A stretch of 64,000 nucleotides of DNA from Streptomyces olivoverticillatus (lineage in GTDB: Bacteria; Actinomycetota; Actinomycetes; Streptomycetales; Streptomycetaceae). Positions 16,166 to 25,551 of the stretch are shown here, piece by piece. Positions within the stretch are counted from its first letter, which is position 1. Each line of letters begins with the position of its first letter. Location: contig NZ_JACHJH010000002.1 in the NCBI RefSeq assembly GCF_014203555.1, forward strand, positions 714,791 to 778,790, read 5' to 3'. A program made the translations under genes and the position numbers. The notes below the pieces were generated by a model, which was not told the DNA's origin, did no database searches, and saw only the letters and a list, made by a program, of their open reading frames with translations.

Positions 16166-17497
16166 TCACGCCGCCTCAGCCACCGCCGCCGCCCCCCGCG
16201 CCCTGCGCATCCGTACCGCGTGCTCGTCCGTCCGCTGGTCGTAAGACATCAGCTTCGGCAAGGCCGTCGCCAGCAGGCCCACCGAGGCCAGGCAGGCCAG
16301 GCCGCCCGTCCACACCGAGGCGCGCACGTTCGTGAAGGCGGCCATGCCGCCCGCGCGGACCTGGCCCAGCTGCGGGCCCACGGAGTAGGAGAGGAGCTCG
16401 ATCCCCGCGAGGCGGCCGCGCAGCTCGTCCGGGATCGTCTGGTCCCACATGGCCGAGCGGAACAGGCCGCTCACCATGTCGCAGCCGCCCGCGACCGCCA
16501 GGAAGAACAGCACCAGCCAGACGTTGTGCATCCGGCCCGCCATCGTCATCGCCAGGCCCCAGCCCGCCGCCGCGAAGACCACCATCCGGCCGTGCCTGTG
16601 TATGCGTGGCACCCAGCCGCTGGTCAGGCTCACCACCAGGGAGCCGACCGCGCCCGCCGCGTACATCAGGCCCAGCGCCCAGGGCGCGTGCAGATCGTCG
16701 GCGAGGAAGGGAAAGATCGCATTGGGGAAGGCGAAGAACATCGCCGCCAGGTCGATGGCGTACGTCCCCAGCAGCTCCTTGCGGCCCCACGCGTAGCGGG
16801 CGCCTTCCAGGATGCCGCGCAGCGACGGCTTTCCGGCGTCGTGGGAGGCGGGGGAGGGGGAGATGCCCGTGATCAGGCCCACCGAGACGACGAAGGTGAC
16901 GACGTCCAGGATGTAGGCCCACTGCAGGCCGGTGAAGGCTATGATCACGCCCGCCAGCGAGGGGCCCGCGATGGCGCCCAGCTGCCAGCGCATGGAGTTC
17001 AGGGTGATGGCGGCGGGCAGCTGCTCGTGCGGGACGATCCTCGGCACGATCGACTGCATCGCCGGCCGCTGGAGCCCCGTACACGCGCTGACCAGCGCGG
17101 CCACCACGTACAGCGGCCAGACCATCGGGTGCGGAAGCACCGTGTTGAGCAGCAGGATGCCGGTCAGGACGCCGAGCCCCGCCTCGGTCCACAGGATGAG
17201 CTTGCGGCGGTCGAGGGCGTCGGCGAGGGCGCCGCCGTACAGGCCGCAGACGATCAGGGGGACGAGCTCGACCGCGCCGATCGCGCCGACCGCGAGGGTG
17301 GAGCCGGTCAGCTCCTTGAGCTGGAGCGGGAGGGCGACGAAGGTCAGGAAGCTGCCGAAGACGGTCACCAGGCCGGCCAGCCATATCCGGCGGAAGTCGC
17401 GGGAGGAGCGCCAGGGCGTGAGGTCGGGCAGCAGCGCGCGCAGGCGCCGGGGGGAGGCGGGGGAGGGGGGACGGGGAGGGTGATCGTGTTCGGTCAC
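16166..17497 (-). CDS. MFS exporter of the EntS/enterobactin-exporter-like group
   Basis: 443 residues from a GTG at 17495-17497; the open frame continues 31 codons upstream, but that extension lacks homology and is Arg-rich. Twelve membrane helices are predicted. RDFRRIWLAGLVTVFGSFLTFVALPLQLKELTGST at the first helix and GGALADALDRRKLILWTE in loop 2-3 are typical of the EntS-like MFS_3 group, which includes siderophore and macrolide exporters. No siderophore synthesis genes are nearby, so the substrate is unknown. It faces the small gene at 15842 across a bidirectional terminator. Confidence 0.85.
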   Translation of the reverse strand: MTEHDHPPRPPSPASPRRLRALLPDLTPWRSSRDFRRIWLAGLVTVFGSFLTFVALPLQLKELTGSTLAVGAIGAVELVPLIVCGLYGGALADALDRRKLILWTEAGLGVLTGILLLNTVLPHPMVWPLYVVAALVSACTGLQRPAMQSIVPRIVPHEQLPAAITLNSMRWQLGAIAGPSLAGVIIAFTGLQWAYILDVVTFVVSVGLITGISPSPASHDAGKPSLRGILEGARYAWGRKELLGTYAIDLAAMFFAFPNAIFPFLADDLHAPWALGLMYAAGAVGSLVVSLTSGWVPRIHRHGRMVVFAAAGWGLAMTMAGRMHNVWLVLFFLAVAGGCDMVSGLFRSAMWDQTIPDELRGRLAGIELLSYSVGPQLGQVRAGGMAAFTNVRASVWTGGLACLASVGLLATALPKLMSYDQRTDEHAVRMRRARGAAAVAEAA

Positions 17498-17596
17498 GGG
17501 TGACCATGGTGGGTGGCTCTGCGGGTCAGAGCAAACGTTTTTTCTGAGCTGCGCCCTCCGTAGTCGGAGGCGGATTCCATAGCTGTTCACGTTCCC

Positions 17597-18211
17597 TCAC
17601 CAGCGGTTCGGGGGTGGTGCGGTCAGCTGGTCCGCGAGCCGGGAGAGCCGGTCGCGGAAGCGGCGGCCGCGCTGGGCGGGCAGGCCGTTCTCCCCGGCGG
17701 CGGCGCTGACCAGGTGCTGGACGGTGTCGAGGTCGAGCTCCGCGGAGGAGGGCACGGACAGCGCGTCGTGGGCGAGCGAGCGCATTTCGGAGCCCGCGCC
17801 GCCGTCGGCGCCGCCGTCCAGCGCGAATATCGTCGCGCCGCCGCGGCGGGCGTCGTGCACCCGCTCCAGCAGGCCCTCGCCGGGCAGGTCGTCCGCCACC
17901 ACCAGCAAGGTCTCCCCGCGCCGGGCCGCCTCCAGCCGGCCGAGCCCCACCGACAGGTGCGCCGGGGCGCCGGCCGGCACCTGGTGCCGGATGAGCGTGG
18001 GGGAGAGCTCCGGCAGTCCGGACCAGGCCGCCTCCTCGTCCAGGTGCGCGGCCAGGTGCCAGGGCTCGTACGCCGCCGTGCCGACGAGCAGCAGGCCTCC
18101 GCCGTGTGCCCCGACCGAGCTGCGCAGCGACCCCGCGAAACGACGCGTGGACTGCAACCAGTCCGTTCCGGCGAGCACTTCACGCAGCAGCGCAACCCGT
18201 ACGGCGTCCAT
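17597..18211 (-). CDS. conserved protein with Rossmann-like pattern, function unknown
   Basis: 204 residues. It has alternating hydrophobic strands (GGGLLLVGTAAYEPWHLAAHL, GETLLVVADDLPGEGLLERV, GATIFALDGG) that suggest an alpha/beta Rossmann-type fold. This somewhat resembles sugar-isomerase (SIS) domains, but no catalytic residues can be assigned. There is no signal peptide. Streptomyces genomes commonly keep such a gene beside the F420:NADPH oxidoreductase gene, here divergent with 135 bases between starts. Any link to F420 metabolism is inference from position only. Confidence 0.65.
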   Translation of the reverse strand: MDAVRVALLREVLAGTDWLQSTRRFAGSLRSSVGAHGGGLLLVGTAAYEPWHLAAHLDEEAAWSGLPELSPTLIRHQVPAGAPAHLSVGLGRLEAARRGETLLVVADDLPGEGLLERVHDARRGGATIFALDGGADGGAGSEMRSLAHDALSVPSSAELDLDTVQHLVSAAAGENGLPAQRGRRFRDRLSRLADQLTAPPPNRW

Positions 18212-18346
18212 GGCTCAAAATCCTGCCGCAAAGTCCGCGCCCGAAAACCGAGTTGCCCTCCCCCTCACCCGATCGGACGCCCCTGGCCGGAACCCCTGGT
18301 CCAAGGCCCCTGGGGCACGGGAGAAGGGCGTGACAGTATCGCTGTC

Positions 18347-19051
18347 ATGACTACTTCTGAGGATGTGAAGAAGGCACCCGCAAAGGACCCTTGGGACCTT
18401 CCGGATGTATCCGGACTTGTGGTCGGTGTGCTCGGTGGCACCGGCGATCAGGGCCGGGGTCTCGCCTACCGGCTGGCCAAGGCGGGGCAGCGCGTGATCA
18501 TCGGATCCCGCGCCGCCGGGCGGGCCCGCACCGCCGCCGATGAGCTGGGCCTGGGCATTGAGGGCGCCGACAACGCCGAGTGCGCCCGGCGCAGCGACAT
18601 CGTGATCGTCGCGGTGCCGTGGGAGGGTCACGGCAAGACGCTGGAGGGGCTGCGCGAGGAGCTCGCGGGCAAGCTCGTCGTCGACTGCGTCAACCCGCTC
18701 GGCTTCGACAAGCAGGGCGCGTACGCACTGAAGCCGGAAGAGGGCAGCGCCGCGCAGCAGGCCGCGGCCCTGCTGCCCGAGTCGCGGGTGACCGCGGCCT
18801 TCCACCACCTGTCCGCCGTGCTGCTCTCCGACCCGGAGATCGCGGAGATCGACACCGATGTGATGGTGCTGGGCGACAAGCGCGCCGACACCGACATCGT
18901 GCAGGCGCTGGCCGCGCGGATCCCCGGGATGCGCGGCGTCTTCGCGGGCCGGCTGCGCAATGCCCACCAGGTGGAGTCGCTGGTCGCCAACCTGATCTCC
19001 GTCAACCGCCGGTACAAGGCGCACGCGGGCCTGCGCGTCACCGACGTGTAG
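18347..19051 (+). CDS. npdG: F420-dependent NADP oxidoreductase (NpdG/Fno type)
   Basis: 234 residues from the ATG at 18347. The N-terminal nucleotide-binding motif LGGTGDQGRGLAYRLA with IGSRAAGR after the second strand is the NADP site; the Ser-Arg contacts the 2'-phosphate. VIVAVPWEGHGKTLE and DCVNPLGFDKQG follow, and the C-terminal half has LPESRVTAAFHHLSAVLL and RNAHQVESLVANLISVNRRYKAHAGLR. The enzyme transfers hydride between NADPH and the deazaflavin F420, supplying reduced F420 for cytoplasmic reductases. F420 is common in Streptomyces. The first 20 residues are a short extension before the Rossmann fold. Confidence 0.92.
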   Translation: MTTSEDVKKAPAKDPWDLPDVSGLVVGVLGGTGDQGRGLAYRLAKAGQRVIIGSRAAGRARTAADELGLGIEGADNAECARRSDIVIVAVPWEGHGKTLEGLREELAGKLVVDCVNPLGFDKQGAYALKPEEGSAAQQAAALLPESRVTAAFHHLSAVLLSDPEIAEIDTDVMVLGDKRADTDIVQALAARIPGMRGVFAGRLRNAHQVESLVANLISVNRRYKAHAGLRVTDV

Positions 19052-19138
19052 GTGCGGCGGGGGCGTGGGGGACAATGACCGGGATCGTACGCACATGCGC
19101 CCCGGACGCGGGGCCCGGACCCGACAGGAGCCGCCCCC

Positions 19139-19333
19139 ATGCCCCGCCTCGCCCTCTACGCCATCGCCGTCTGCGCCCTCGCGCTCGCCGCGGCCGTCGT
19201 CTCCTTCGCACGCGGCAGCTTTCTCGGCGTGATCTGGATCCTGCTCGTCGGCGTCTCGTCCAACATCGCGTGGTACTACGTGCGCAAGCAGAAGAACGAC
19301 CGGGCTGCCGAGCAGGGCGCTTCCGCTAGCTGA
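19139..19333 (+). CDS. small two-helix membrane protein
   Basis: 64 residues with two hydrophobic segments (about 5-24 and 27-46) and a basic C-terminal tail (YYVRKQKNDR). ATG at 19139, preceded by AGGAG. Its stop overlaps the stop of the convergent site-2 protease gene by eight bases (CTAGCTGA). The family is not recognised. The short distance from npdG (87 bases) and same direction allow cotranscription. Confidence 0.65.
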   Translation: MPRLALYAIAVCALALAAAVVSFARGSFLGVIWILLVGVSSNIAWYYVRKQKNDRAAEQGASAS

Positions 19334-20123
19334 CCGGGCCTATGGGGGGCGGCGTCCCCTCCCAGAAGCGGAACAGCTGCTGGCCCTGGAAGGTGTCCAG
19401 CGGGTGCACGCCCAGGGCGTCCAGCACCGAGTCGATGGCGTCGAAGAAGGCGTGGTTCACCGCGTCGATCCGCAGGATGCCGAAGACGGCCAGTATTCCG
19501 ATCAGTGCGAACGGCTCCACCTGGCGGCGGATGTGGAAGGGCAGCCAGGGCTCGATCACGCCGTAGCCGTCCAGGCCCGGCACCGGCAGGAAGTTCAGCA
19601 CCGCTGCGGTCACCTGCAGCAGCGCCAGGAAGGCCAGCGCGAAGCGGAAGTTCTCCGGCACGCCGTCCATCGCGCCCAGCCAGAACGGCGCGGTGACCAC
19701 GACGGCGAACAGGGCGTTCGTCAGCGGGCCCGCCGCGGACACCAGGCTCTGCTTCCAGCGGCTGCGGATGCGGTCGCGTTCGATGAAGACCGCGCCACCG
19801 GGCAGGCCGATGCCGCCCATGATCACGAAGACCAGCGGGAGCACGATGCTCAGCAGCGCGTGCGTGTACTTCAGCGGGTCCAGGGTGAGGTAGCCCTTGG
19901 CGCCGACCGAGATGTCGCCGCCGTGCAGGGCGGTGCGGGCGTGCGCGTACTCGTGGAGGCACAGCGAGACGACCCAGCCCGACACGACGAACAGGAACAC
20001 GGCAAAGCCGGGGCTCGCCGAAAAGCCTGTCCACACCGCCCAGATGGAGACCGCCATGACGGCGACGAGGGCGAGGAAGACGGGGCTGACGCGCCGTTCG
20101 CCGCGGGTCGCGTGGGGTGACAT
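19326..20123 (-). CDS. site-2 protease family (M50) membrane metalloprotease
   Basis: 265 residues from the ATG at 20121-20123, which has AGGAG nine bases upstream. Six or so membrane helices are predicted. The zinc site HEYAH is at residues 57-61, and the second motif NFLPVPGLDGYG (about 187-198) supplies the third ligand Asp. These are the marks of S2P/M50 intramembrane proteases, which cut membrane-spanning substrates such as anti-sigma factors. There is no PDZ domain, so it is the short rhomboid-sized form whose substrates are usually unknown. No sigma or anti-sigma gene is adjacent. The frame stays open far upstream, but only as a high-GC artefact. Confidence 0.9.
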   Translation of the reverse strand: MSPHATRGERRVSPVFLALVAVMAVSIWAVWTGFSASPGFAVFLFVVSGWVVSLCLHEYAHARTALHGGDISVGAKGYLTLDPLKYTHALLSIVLPLVFVIMGGIGLPGGAVFIERDRIRSRWKQSLVSAAGPLTNALFAVVVTAPFWLGAMDGVPENFRFALAFLALLQVTAAVLNFLPVPGLDGYGVIEPWLPFHIRRQVEPFALIGILAVFGILRIDAVNHAFFDAIDSVLDALGVHPLDTFQGQQLFRFWEGTPPPIGPVS

Positions 20124-20239
20124 TCTGATGTGCTCCTGTGGACGGTGGGACAGCGGATATACCGGGTGACGGTACTTGGTCATGGCCGGGGTGCTGAAGC
20201 CGGTGGCCCGCGCCGGGCGGGCGCGGGGGAGAATGGGGC

Positions 20240-23200
20240 GTGCGCTACGGCATCCTCGGCTCCACCCAGGCCCTTTCCGACGACGGCCGGCCCCTGGCCC
20301 TCGGCGGTGCCCGGCTGCGCGCGCTGCTGGCCGCGCTCGCCCTGCGCCCGGGGCGGACCCGGTCCGCGGAGGCGCTGATCGACGCGGTCTGGGACGGCGA
20401 GCCGCCCGCCGATGCGACGGGCGCCCTGCAGGCGCTGGTCGGACGGCTGCGGCGGGCGATCGGGCACGAGGCGGTGGAGTCCGTCGTGGGCGGCTACCGG
20501 CTGTGCGCCGAGCCCGACGACGTCGACCTGCACCGCTTCGAGCGGCTCGCGGACGAGGGGGAGCGGGCGCTTGGGGACGGCGACCCCGCCAAGGCCGTGG
20601 TCCTGCTGGACGACGCCCTCGCACTGTGGCGGGGCCCTGCCCTCGCCGACCTCCCCGGCATCCCCGCCTCGGCGGCCCGCTACGAGGGCCGCCGCCTGGC
20701 CGCGCGCCGCGCCCGCCTGGCCACCGCCGTCGCCCTGGGCCACGCGGCCCAGACCCTCCCCGATCTGGCCGAGCTCTGCGCGGACCACCCCTTGGACGAG
20801 CCGCTGCAGGCCCTCCACCTGCGCGCCCTGCGCGCCGCGGGCCGCCCGGCGGAGGCGCTGGCGGCCTACGAATCCGTCCGCGCGACGCTGGCGGACCATC
20901 TGGGCACGGACCCGGGCCCGGAACTGCGCGCCCTGCATGCGGAACTGCTGTCCTCTCAGGACGCGGAGGCGGGTCTGGGCGCGTACGGAGCCGTCGCGCC
21001 GGCGGGGGCCGGCGGAGCCACACCCGAGCCGTCCGCGCCCGGTGGTGCGGTGCCGTCCGCGGCCGGCACCGCACCCGACGCCGCAGCGCGCACCGAGCCG
21101 CCCGCGGCGGTCGGCAAAGCTCCCATGCCCCGCGGCAATCTGCGGGCCCGGCTTACCTCGTTCGTCGGGCGGCAGGACGATCTCGCGCTGATACGCGAGG
21201 ATCTCGCGGCGCACCGGCTGGTGACGCTGCTCGGGCCCGGTGGGGCCGGGAAGACGCGGCTGTCGCAGGAGGCCGCGGAGGCGGCCGTGGCCGTCTCGGC
21301 GGCGTGGCCGGACGGCGTGTGGCTGGCCGAGCTCGCGCCCGTGGACGATCCCGCGACCGTGCCGGAGGCCGTGCTGACCGCGCTCGGGGCGCGGGAGACC
21401 GTGGTGCGCGGCAGCGCCGCGGAGGGGCTGCGGGCCGCCACCGACGCCGCCGCGCTCGACCCCCTGGCCCGCCTCGCCGAGCACTGCACGGCGCGCCGCA
21501 TGCTGCTCGTACTCGACAACTGCGAGCACGTCGTGGACGCCGCCGCCCGCCTCGCCGAGACGCTCCTCGCCCACTGCCCCGGCGTCACCGTGCTCGCCAC
21601 CAGCCGCGAACCCCTCGCCGTGCCCGGCGAGTTGGTGCGGCCCGTCGAGCCGCTGCCCGACCCCGTCGCGCTGCGGCTGCTCGCCGACCGCGGCGCGGCC
21701 GCCCGGCCGGGGTTCCGCGTGGACGACGACCTCGACGCCTGCGCCGAGATCTGCCACCGCCTGGACGGGCTGCCCCTCGCCATCGAGCTGGCCGCGGCCC
21801 GGCTGCGGCTGCTCACACCGCGCGGCATCGCCGACCGCCTGGACGACCGCTTCCGGCTGCTGACCTCCGGCAGCCGCACCGTCCTGCCCCGCCAGCAGAC
21901 CCTGCGCGCGGTCGTCGACTGGTCGTGGGACCTGCTCGATGCGCCCGAACGGGCCCTGCTGCGTCGCCTGTCCGTCTTCTCGGGCGGCTGCGACCTCGCG
22001 GCCGCCGAGGAGGTGTGCGCGGACGGCGCGGACGTGGAGTCGCGGGACGTCGCCGTGCTCCTCGGCTCGCTGGTCGACAAGTCCCTCGTGGTCGCCGCGC
22101 CGGCCGACGGCGGCCAGATGCGCTACCGGCTGCTGGAGACCGTCGGCGAATATGCGGGCGAGCGGCTGGACGAGGCCGGCGAGCGGGTCGTCACCGAACG
22201 CAGGCACCTGGTCTTCTACCGCGAGCTGGCCCGTACCGCCGACCCTCTGCTGCGCGGGCCCGAACAGCGCCGCTGGCTCGACCGGTTGGAGCTCGAACAC
22301 GACAACCTCCGCTCCGCCCTGCGGCACGCCGTCACCGCCCGGGACGAGCAGGAGGCCCTGTGCCTGGTGCTGTCGCTGGGCTGGTTCTGGCAGTTGCGGG
22401 ACCACCGCAGCGACGGCTACACCTGGACCCAGGCTGCCGCCGCGCTCGGCCCGGACCCCTTCGCCGAGCCCGTGAAACCCGCGCCGCCGCTGTACGTGTC
22501 GTGCACCGAGGCGCCGCCGCCCATGCCGCCGGACCTGTTCGAGGAGGCGCGGCGCGGCGTGCAGCTGCTCGCGCTCGCCTACATGGATCCCGACATGCGG
22601 ATGGCCTCCGACCCCGCCGTACAGCGCAGGCTGCACGGCATCGTCGCCGCCTACGGCGAGGGCCAGCCGCAGAACTGCCGGGTGCCGGGCATGATGTGGT
22701 TCTTCGCGCAGCTGATGACCGGCGCCATCGACGACGTCTACCGGCTCGTGGACAGCGCCGTGGAGCGCTGCCGCCGCCTCGGCTACGCCTGGGAGCTGGC
22801 CAACTCCCTGCAACTGCGCGCCAAGCTGATCAACGACAGCGCGCACCGGGCGGGCCAGGGCTTCGAGGACGCCGACGAGAGCCTGGAGATTTTTCGCAGG
22901 CTCGGCGACTCCTGGGGCATCGCGGAGGCGCTGGCGAGCCGCGGCGAGGCGCGCGAGCGCATCGGCCGGTACGCCGCCGCGGCCGAGGACTACCGCGAGG
23001 CCATCGAGTGCGTCCGCGAGCTCGGCTCGACCGGGCAGGTGCCGTTGTTGCGCGCCCGCCTCGTCGAAGCGATGCGGGAGCAGGGCGACCTCGACGACGA
23101 GGAGGGCGAACGCATCCTGCGCGAGGCGCTCGCGGACACCGAGCGCTTCAACCCCGAAGCCACCACCTTCACCCGCCTCCAGCTGGCCATCCAGATCGCC

Positions 23201-23668
23201 CGCCGGGGCCGCAGGGCGGAGGCGCGGCGGCTGCTGGAACGGATGGCGGAGGAGTACGACGGCCGCACCCTCCCGCTCTTCGAAGCCATGATCATCGGGG
23301 TGCTGGCCTGGGTCGAGAACCAGGACGGGCGCCCGGCCGCGGCCCTGCCCCTGGTGCGCAGCGCCATCGGCAAGAGCGACGGTCCGCTCGTGGGGCTGGT
23401 CGCCCCGCAGATGCGGACGATCTATCTGCTGACCGGCGCCCATGCGCACGCCCTGCTGGGCGGCGAGGAGGACGCGCTGATCGCGGCCCGGCTGCTGGGT
23501 GCGAGCAAGGCCCTGCGGCCCCCCGGCCTTCACGTGCCCTCGATGGAGCGCAAGAGCCGCGAGGAGACCGAGGAGCGCGCGAGGGCGGTGCTCGGCGCGC
23601 AGGCGTACGAGCGGGCGCACGCCGAAGGCGGCCGGCTCTCTCTGGAGGAGGCCGCCGCCCTCGTCTGA
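20240..23668 (+). CDS. AfsR/SARP-type large transcriptional regulator (OmpR-like, BTAD, NB-ARC, TPR)
   Basis: 1142 residues from a GTG at 20240 (ribosome site GGGGAGAATGGG). An OmpR-like winged helix occupies about residues 1-90 (SAEALIDAVWDGEPP), then the bacterial transcriptional activation domain (about 95-240). A Pro/Ala/Glu-rich linker leads to an NB-ARC-type STAND ATPase whose Walker A GPGGAGKTR is at about 331-339, with MLLVLDNCEHVVDAAARL as Walker B. The C-terminal half is helical and TPR-like. Such proteins act as ATP-dependent activators that bind 11-bp-spaced heptamer repeats. Exactly such an array lies at 25552-25602, upstream of the convergent drrAB-type genes. The exporter is thus a likely target; this is inference. 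Confidence 0.9.
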   Translation: MRYGILGSTQALSDDGRPLALGGARLRALLAALALRPGRTRSAEALIDAVWDGEPPADATGALQALVGRLRRAIGHEAVESVVGGYRLCAEPDDVDLHRFERLADEGERALGDGDPAKAVVLLDDALALWRGPALADLPGIPASAARYEGRRLAARRARLATAVALGHAAQTLPDLAELCADHPLDEPLQALHLRALRAAGRPAEALAAYESVRATLADHLGTDPGPELRALHAELLSSQDAEAGLGAYGAVAPAGAGGATPEPSAPGGAVPSAAGTAPDAAARTEPPAAVGKAPMPRGNLRARLTSFVGRQDDLALIREDLAAHRLVTLLGPGGAGKTRLSQEAAEAAVAVSAAWPDGVWLAELAPVDDPATVPEAVLTALGARETVVRGSAAEGLRAATDAAALDPLARLAEHCTARRMLLVLDNCEHVVDAAARLAETLLAHCPGVTVLATSREPLAVPGELVRPVEPLPDPVALRLLADRGAAARPGFRVDDDLDACAEICHRLDGLPLAIELAAARLRLLTPRGIADRLDDRFRLLTSGSRTVLPRQQTLRAVVDWSWDLLDAPERALLRRLSVFSGGCDLAAAEEVCADGADVESRDVAVLLGSLVDKSLVVAAPADGGQMRYRLLETVGEYAGERLDEAGERVVTERRHLVFYRELARTADPLLRGPEQRRWLDRLELEHDNLRSALRHAVTARDEQEALCLVLSLGWFWQLRDHRSDGYTWTQAAAALGPDPFAEPVKPAPPLYVSCTEAPPPMPPDLFEEARRGVQLLALAYMDPDMRMASDPAVQRRLHGIVAAYGEGQPQNCRVPGMMWFFAQLMTGAIDDVYRLVDSAVERCRRLGYAWELANSLQLRAKLINDSAHRAGQGFEDADESLEIFRRLGDSWGIAEALASRGEARERIGRYAAAAEDYREAIECVRELGSTGQVPLLRARLVEAMREQGDLDDEEGERILREALADTERFNPEATTFTRLQLAIQIARRGRRAEARRLLERMAEEYDGRTLPLFEAMIIGVLAWVENQDGRPAAALPLVRSAIGKSDGPLVGLVAPQMRTIYLLTGAHAHALLGGEEDALIAARLLGASKALRPPGLHVPSMERKSREETEERARAVLGAQAYERAHAEGGRLSLEEAAALV

Positions 23669-23688
23669 CGCGAAGCGGACCGCGGACC

Positions 23689-24513
23689 TCAGGTCTTCTT
23701 GCGGAACTTCGCGACCGCCAGCGGCGCCGTCACGATCGTGATCCCGGCCGACCAGGCGAGGGTCACCCACACCGAGTGCGCCACCGGCCCGCCGTTGATC
23801 AGGTTGCGGGAGGCGTCGGCGAGGTTGGAGAGCGGGTTGTAGGAGGTGAAGGACTCCAGCCAGCCGGGCATCTTGGTGGTCGGGGCGAAGATCGAGCTGC
23901 CAAATTGCAGCGGCATCATGACGAGCATGGCCACCCCCTGAACGGCCTGTGCGGTCTTCATGGTGAGCCCGAGCAGGATGAATATCCACATCAGCGAGGC
24001 GCCGAAGGTCAGGCCGAGGGCCACCGCCGCAAGCAGGTGGAACACCGAGGTGCTGACGCTCAGCCCCAGCGCGAAGCCCATGCCCAGCAGGATCGAGGTC
24101 GCCACGAGCATCCGGCCGATCTCGACGACGATCTTCGCTATGAGGACGGAGGACCGGGCTATCGGCATGGTGCGGAAGCGGTCCATCACCCCCTTCTTGA
24201 AATCGTCGTTGATGCCGGTGCCGACGGCCATGGCGATGTTGAGGCCCATCATCGCCATCAGGCCGGGGACCAGGTAGTTGACGTACTCCTTCTCGTGGCC
24301 CTTGCCCGCGATCGAGCCGCCGAAGACGTAGGTGAACAGCAGGATGAAGATGACCGGCATCAGCAGGGCGTCGAACATCGACTCCGGATCCGCCTTGATC
24401 TGGAGCAGATTGCGGCGCGCGAGCGCGCCGATGTGCCGGAGATTGGCCCGCAGGCCGATCCGGCCCTCGCGGACGGGCGTCGTTGCGGGCGCGCTTACGG
24501 TGGCGGCGCTCAT
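23689..24513 (-). CDS. ABC-2 type drug exporter permease (DrrB-like)
   Basis: 274 residues from the ATG at 24511-24513, which overlaps the ATPase stop as ATGA, so the two are translationally coupled. Six membrane helices are predicted, with the ABC-2 signature near the end (PLSNLADASRNLINGG, then the last helix). FDALLMPVIFILLFTYVFGGSI and NDDFKKGVMDRFRTMPIARSSVL are the typical DrrB segments. With the upstream ATPase it should form an efflux pump at the cytoplasmic membrane. The homologous DrrAB of S. peucetius exports daunorubicin; the real substrate here is not known. Confidence 0.9.
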   Translation of the reverse strand: MSAATVSAPATTPVREGRIGLRANLRHIGALARRNLLQIKADPESMFDALLMPVIFILLFTYVFGGSIAGKGHEKEYVNYLVPGLMAMMGLNIAMAVGTGINDDFKKGVMDRFRTMPIARSSVLIAKIVVEIGRMLVATSILLGMGFALGLSVSTSVFHLLAAVALGLTFGASLMWIFILLGLTMKTAQAVQGVAMLVMMPLQFGSSIFAPTTKMPGWLESFTSYNPLSNLADASRNLINGGPVAHSVWVTLAWSAGITIVTAPLAVAKFRKKT

Positions 24514-25529
24514 GCCGCGACCTCCTGGAGTTCGGGGGTGTCCTGCGCCGCGGTGGCGGAGGCCTTCTGACCGGTGACGGCCAGGAAGACCTCGTCGAGG
24601 CTGGGCAGATGGGTGCTGATGCCGGCCAGGGCGAAGCCGTGCTCGCCCAGCAGGGCGACGACGGCGGTCAGTTGGGCATCGCTGACGATGGGGACGTTGA
24701 CCACGCCCCCCGCCTCGTCGGCGGTGGCGCCCGCGATCCCGTCCAGCCCGGCGCGGGTCACCGCGTCGGCCAGGCGCAGCAGCTCGGCCGGGTCCGCCGG
24801 GCGGATCTGCAGGGTGCGGCCGCCGATCTTGGCCTTGAGCTCCTCGACCCGGCCACCGGCGATCACCCGGCCGCGGTCGATGACCGTCAGCTCGTCGGCG
24901 AGCTGTTCGGCCTCCTCCATGTACTGCGTGGTGAGCAGGACGGTCGTGCCCTCGCCGACCATCCGCCGCACCTCGGCCCACACCTCGTTGCGCGTGCGGG
25001 GGTCGAGGCCCGTGGTGGGCTCGTCCAGGTAGAGCACGGAGGGCCGGCCGATCATGGAGGCGGCCAGGTCGAGCCGGCGGCGCATGCCGCCGGAGTACTG
25101 GGCGGCGGGCCGCTTGGCGGCCTCGGTGAGCGAGAAGCGCTCCAGCATCTCGGCCGCCCGCCGCCGGGCGTCCTTGCGGGAGAGATCGAGCAGTCGCCCG
25201 ATCATGTACAGGTTCTCGAAACCTGCGAGCTTCTCGTCGACCGAGGCGTACTGCCCGGTCAGGCCGATCCTGCGGCGCAGCTCTCGGGGCTGGGTCAGGA
25301 CGTCGCAGCCGGCGACGCGGGCGGAGCCCGCGTCGGGCCGGATCAGCGTGGACAGGACTCTGACCAGAGTGGTCTTGCCCGCGCCATTGGGGCCGAGCAC
25401 GCCGAGGACGGTGCCCTCGCGTACGTCGAGGTCGACCCCGTCCAGGGCCTTGGTCTCGCCGAAGTGCTTGACCAGGCCCCGGACTTCGACGGCGTTTCCG
25501 TCGCTTCGGGGGATGTCGTTTCGCGTCAT
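24510..25529 (-). CDS. ABC exporter ATPase (DrrA-like)
   Basis: 339 residues. Walker A GPNGAGKTTL (about 45-54), Q-loop in GLTGQYASVDEKLAG, signature YSGGMRRRLDLA (about 143), Walker B VLYLDEPTTGLD (about 165) and a switch region LTTQYMEEAEQLAD are all present. The long C-terminal part after residue 240, ending with THLPSLDEVFLAVTG, is the DrrA-specific regulatory tail (DUF4162). The gene forms a two-gene operon with the permease. Upstream, 22 bases before the ATG, begins the five-heptamer array expected for a SARP activator. The region between has no clear Shine-Dalgarno site, so the transcript may be nearly leaderless. Confidence 0.92.
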   Translation of the reverse strand: MTRNDIPRSDGNAVEVRGLVKHFGETKALDGVDLDVREGTVLGVLGPNGAGKTTLVRVLSTLIRPDAGSARVAGCDVLTQPRELRRRIGLTGQYASVDEKLAGFENLYMIGRLLDLSRKDARRRAAEMLERFSLTEAAKRPAAQYSGGMRRRLDLAASMIGRPSVLYLDEPTTGLDPRTRNEVWAEVRRMVGEGTTVLLTTQYMEEAEQLADELTVIDRGRVIAGGRVEELKAKIGGRTLQIRPADPAELLRLADAVTRAGLDGIAGATADEAGGVVNVPIVSDAQLTAVVALLGEHGFALAGISTHLPSLDEVFLAVTGQKASATAAQDTPELQEVAA

Positions 25530-25551
25530 GGGACAACCGTGCCAGTGCCCA

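Noticed and set aside
20180..23989. 1269-residue frame on the minus strand opposite the AfsR-like gene
   Set aside because: Low-complexity composition and no motif, while the sense strand has complete winged-helix, BTAD and NB-ARC domains.
20176..24570. 1464-residue frame on the plus strand
   Set aside because: Arg/Gly/Pro-rich and in the wrong frame of the regulator gene; it runs through the convergent permease gene without homology.
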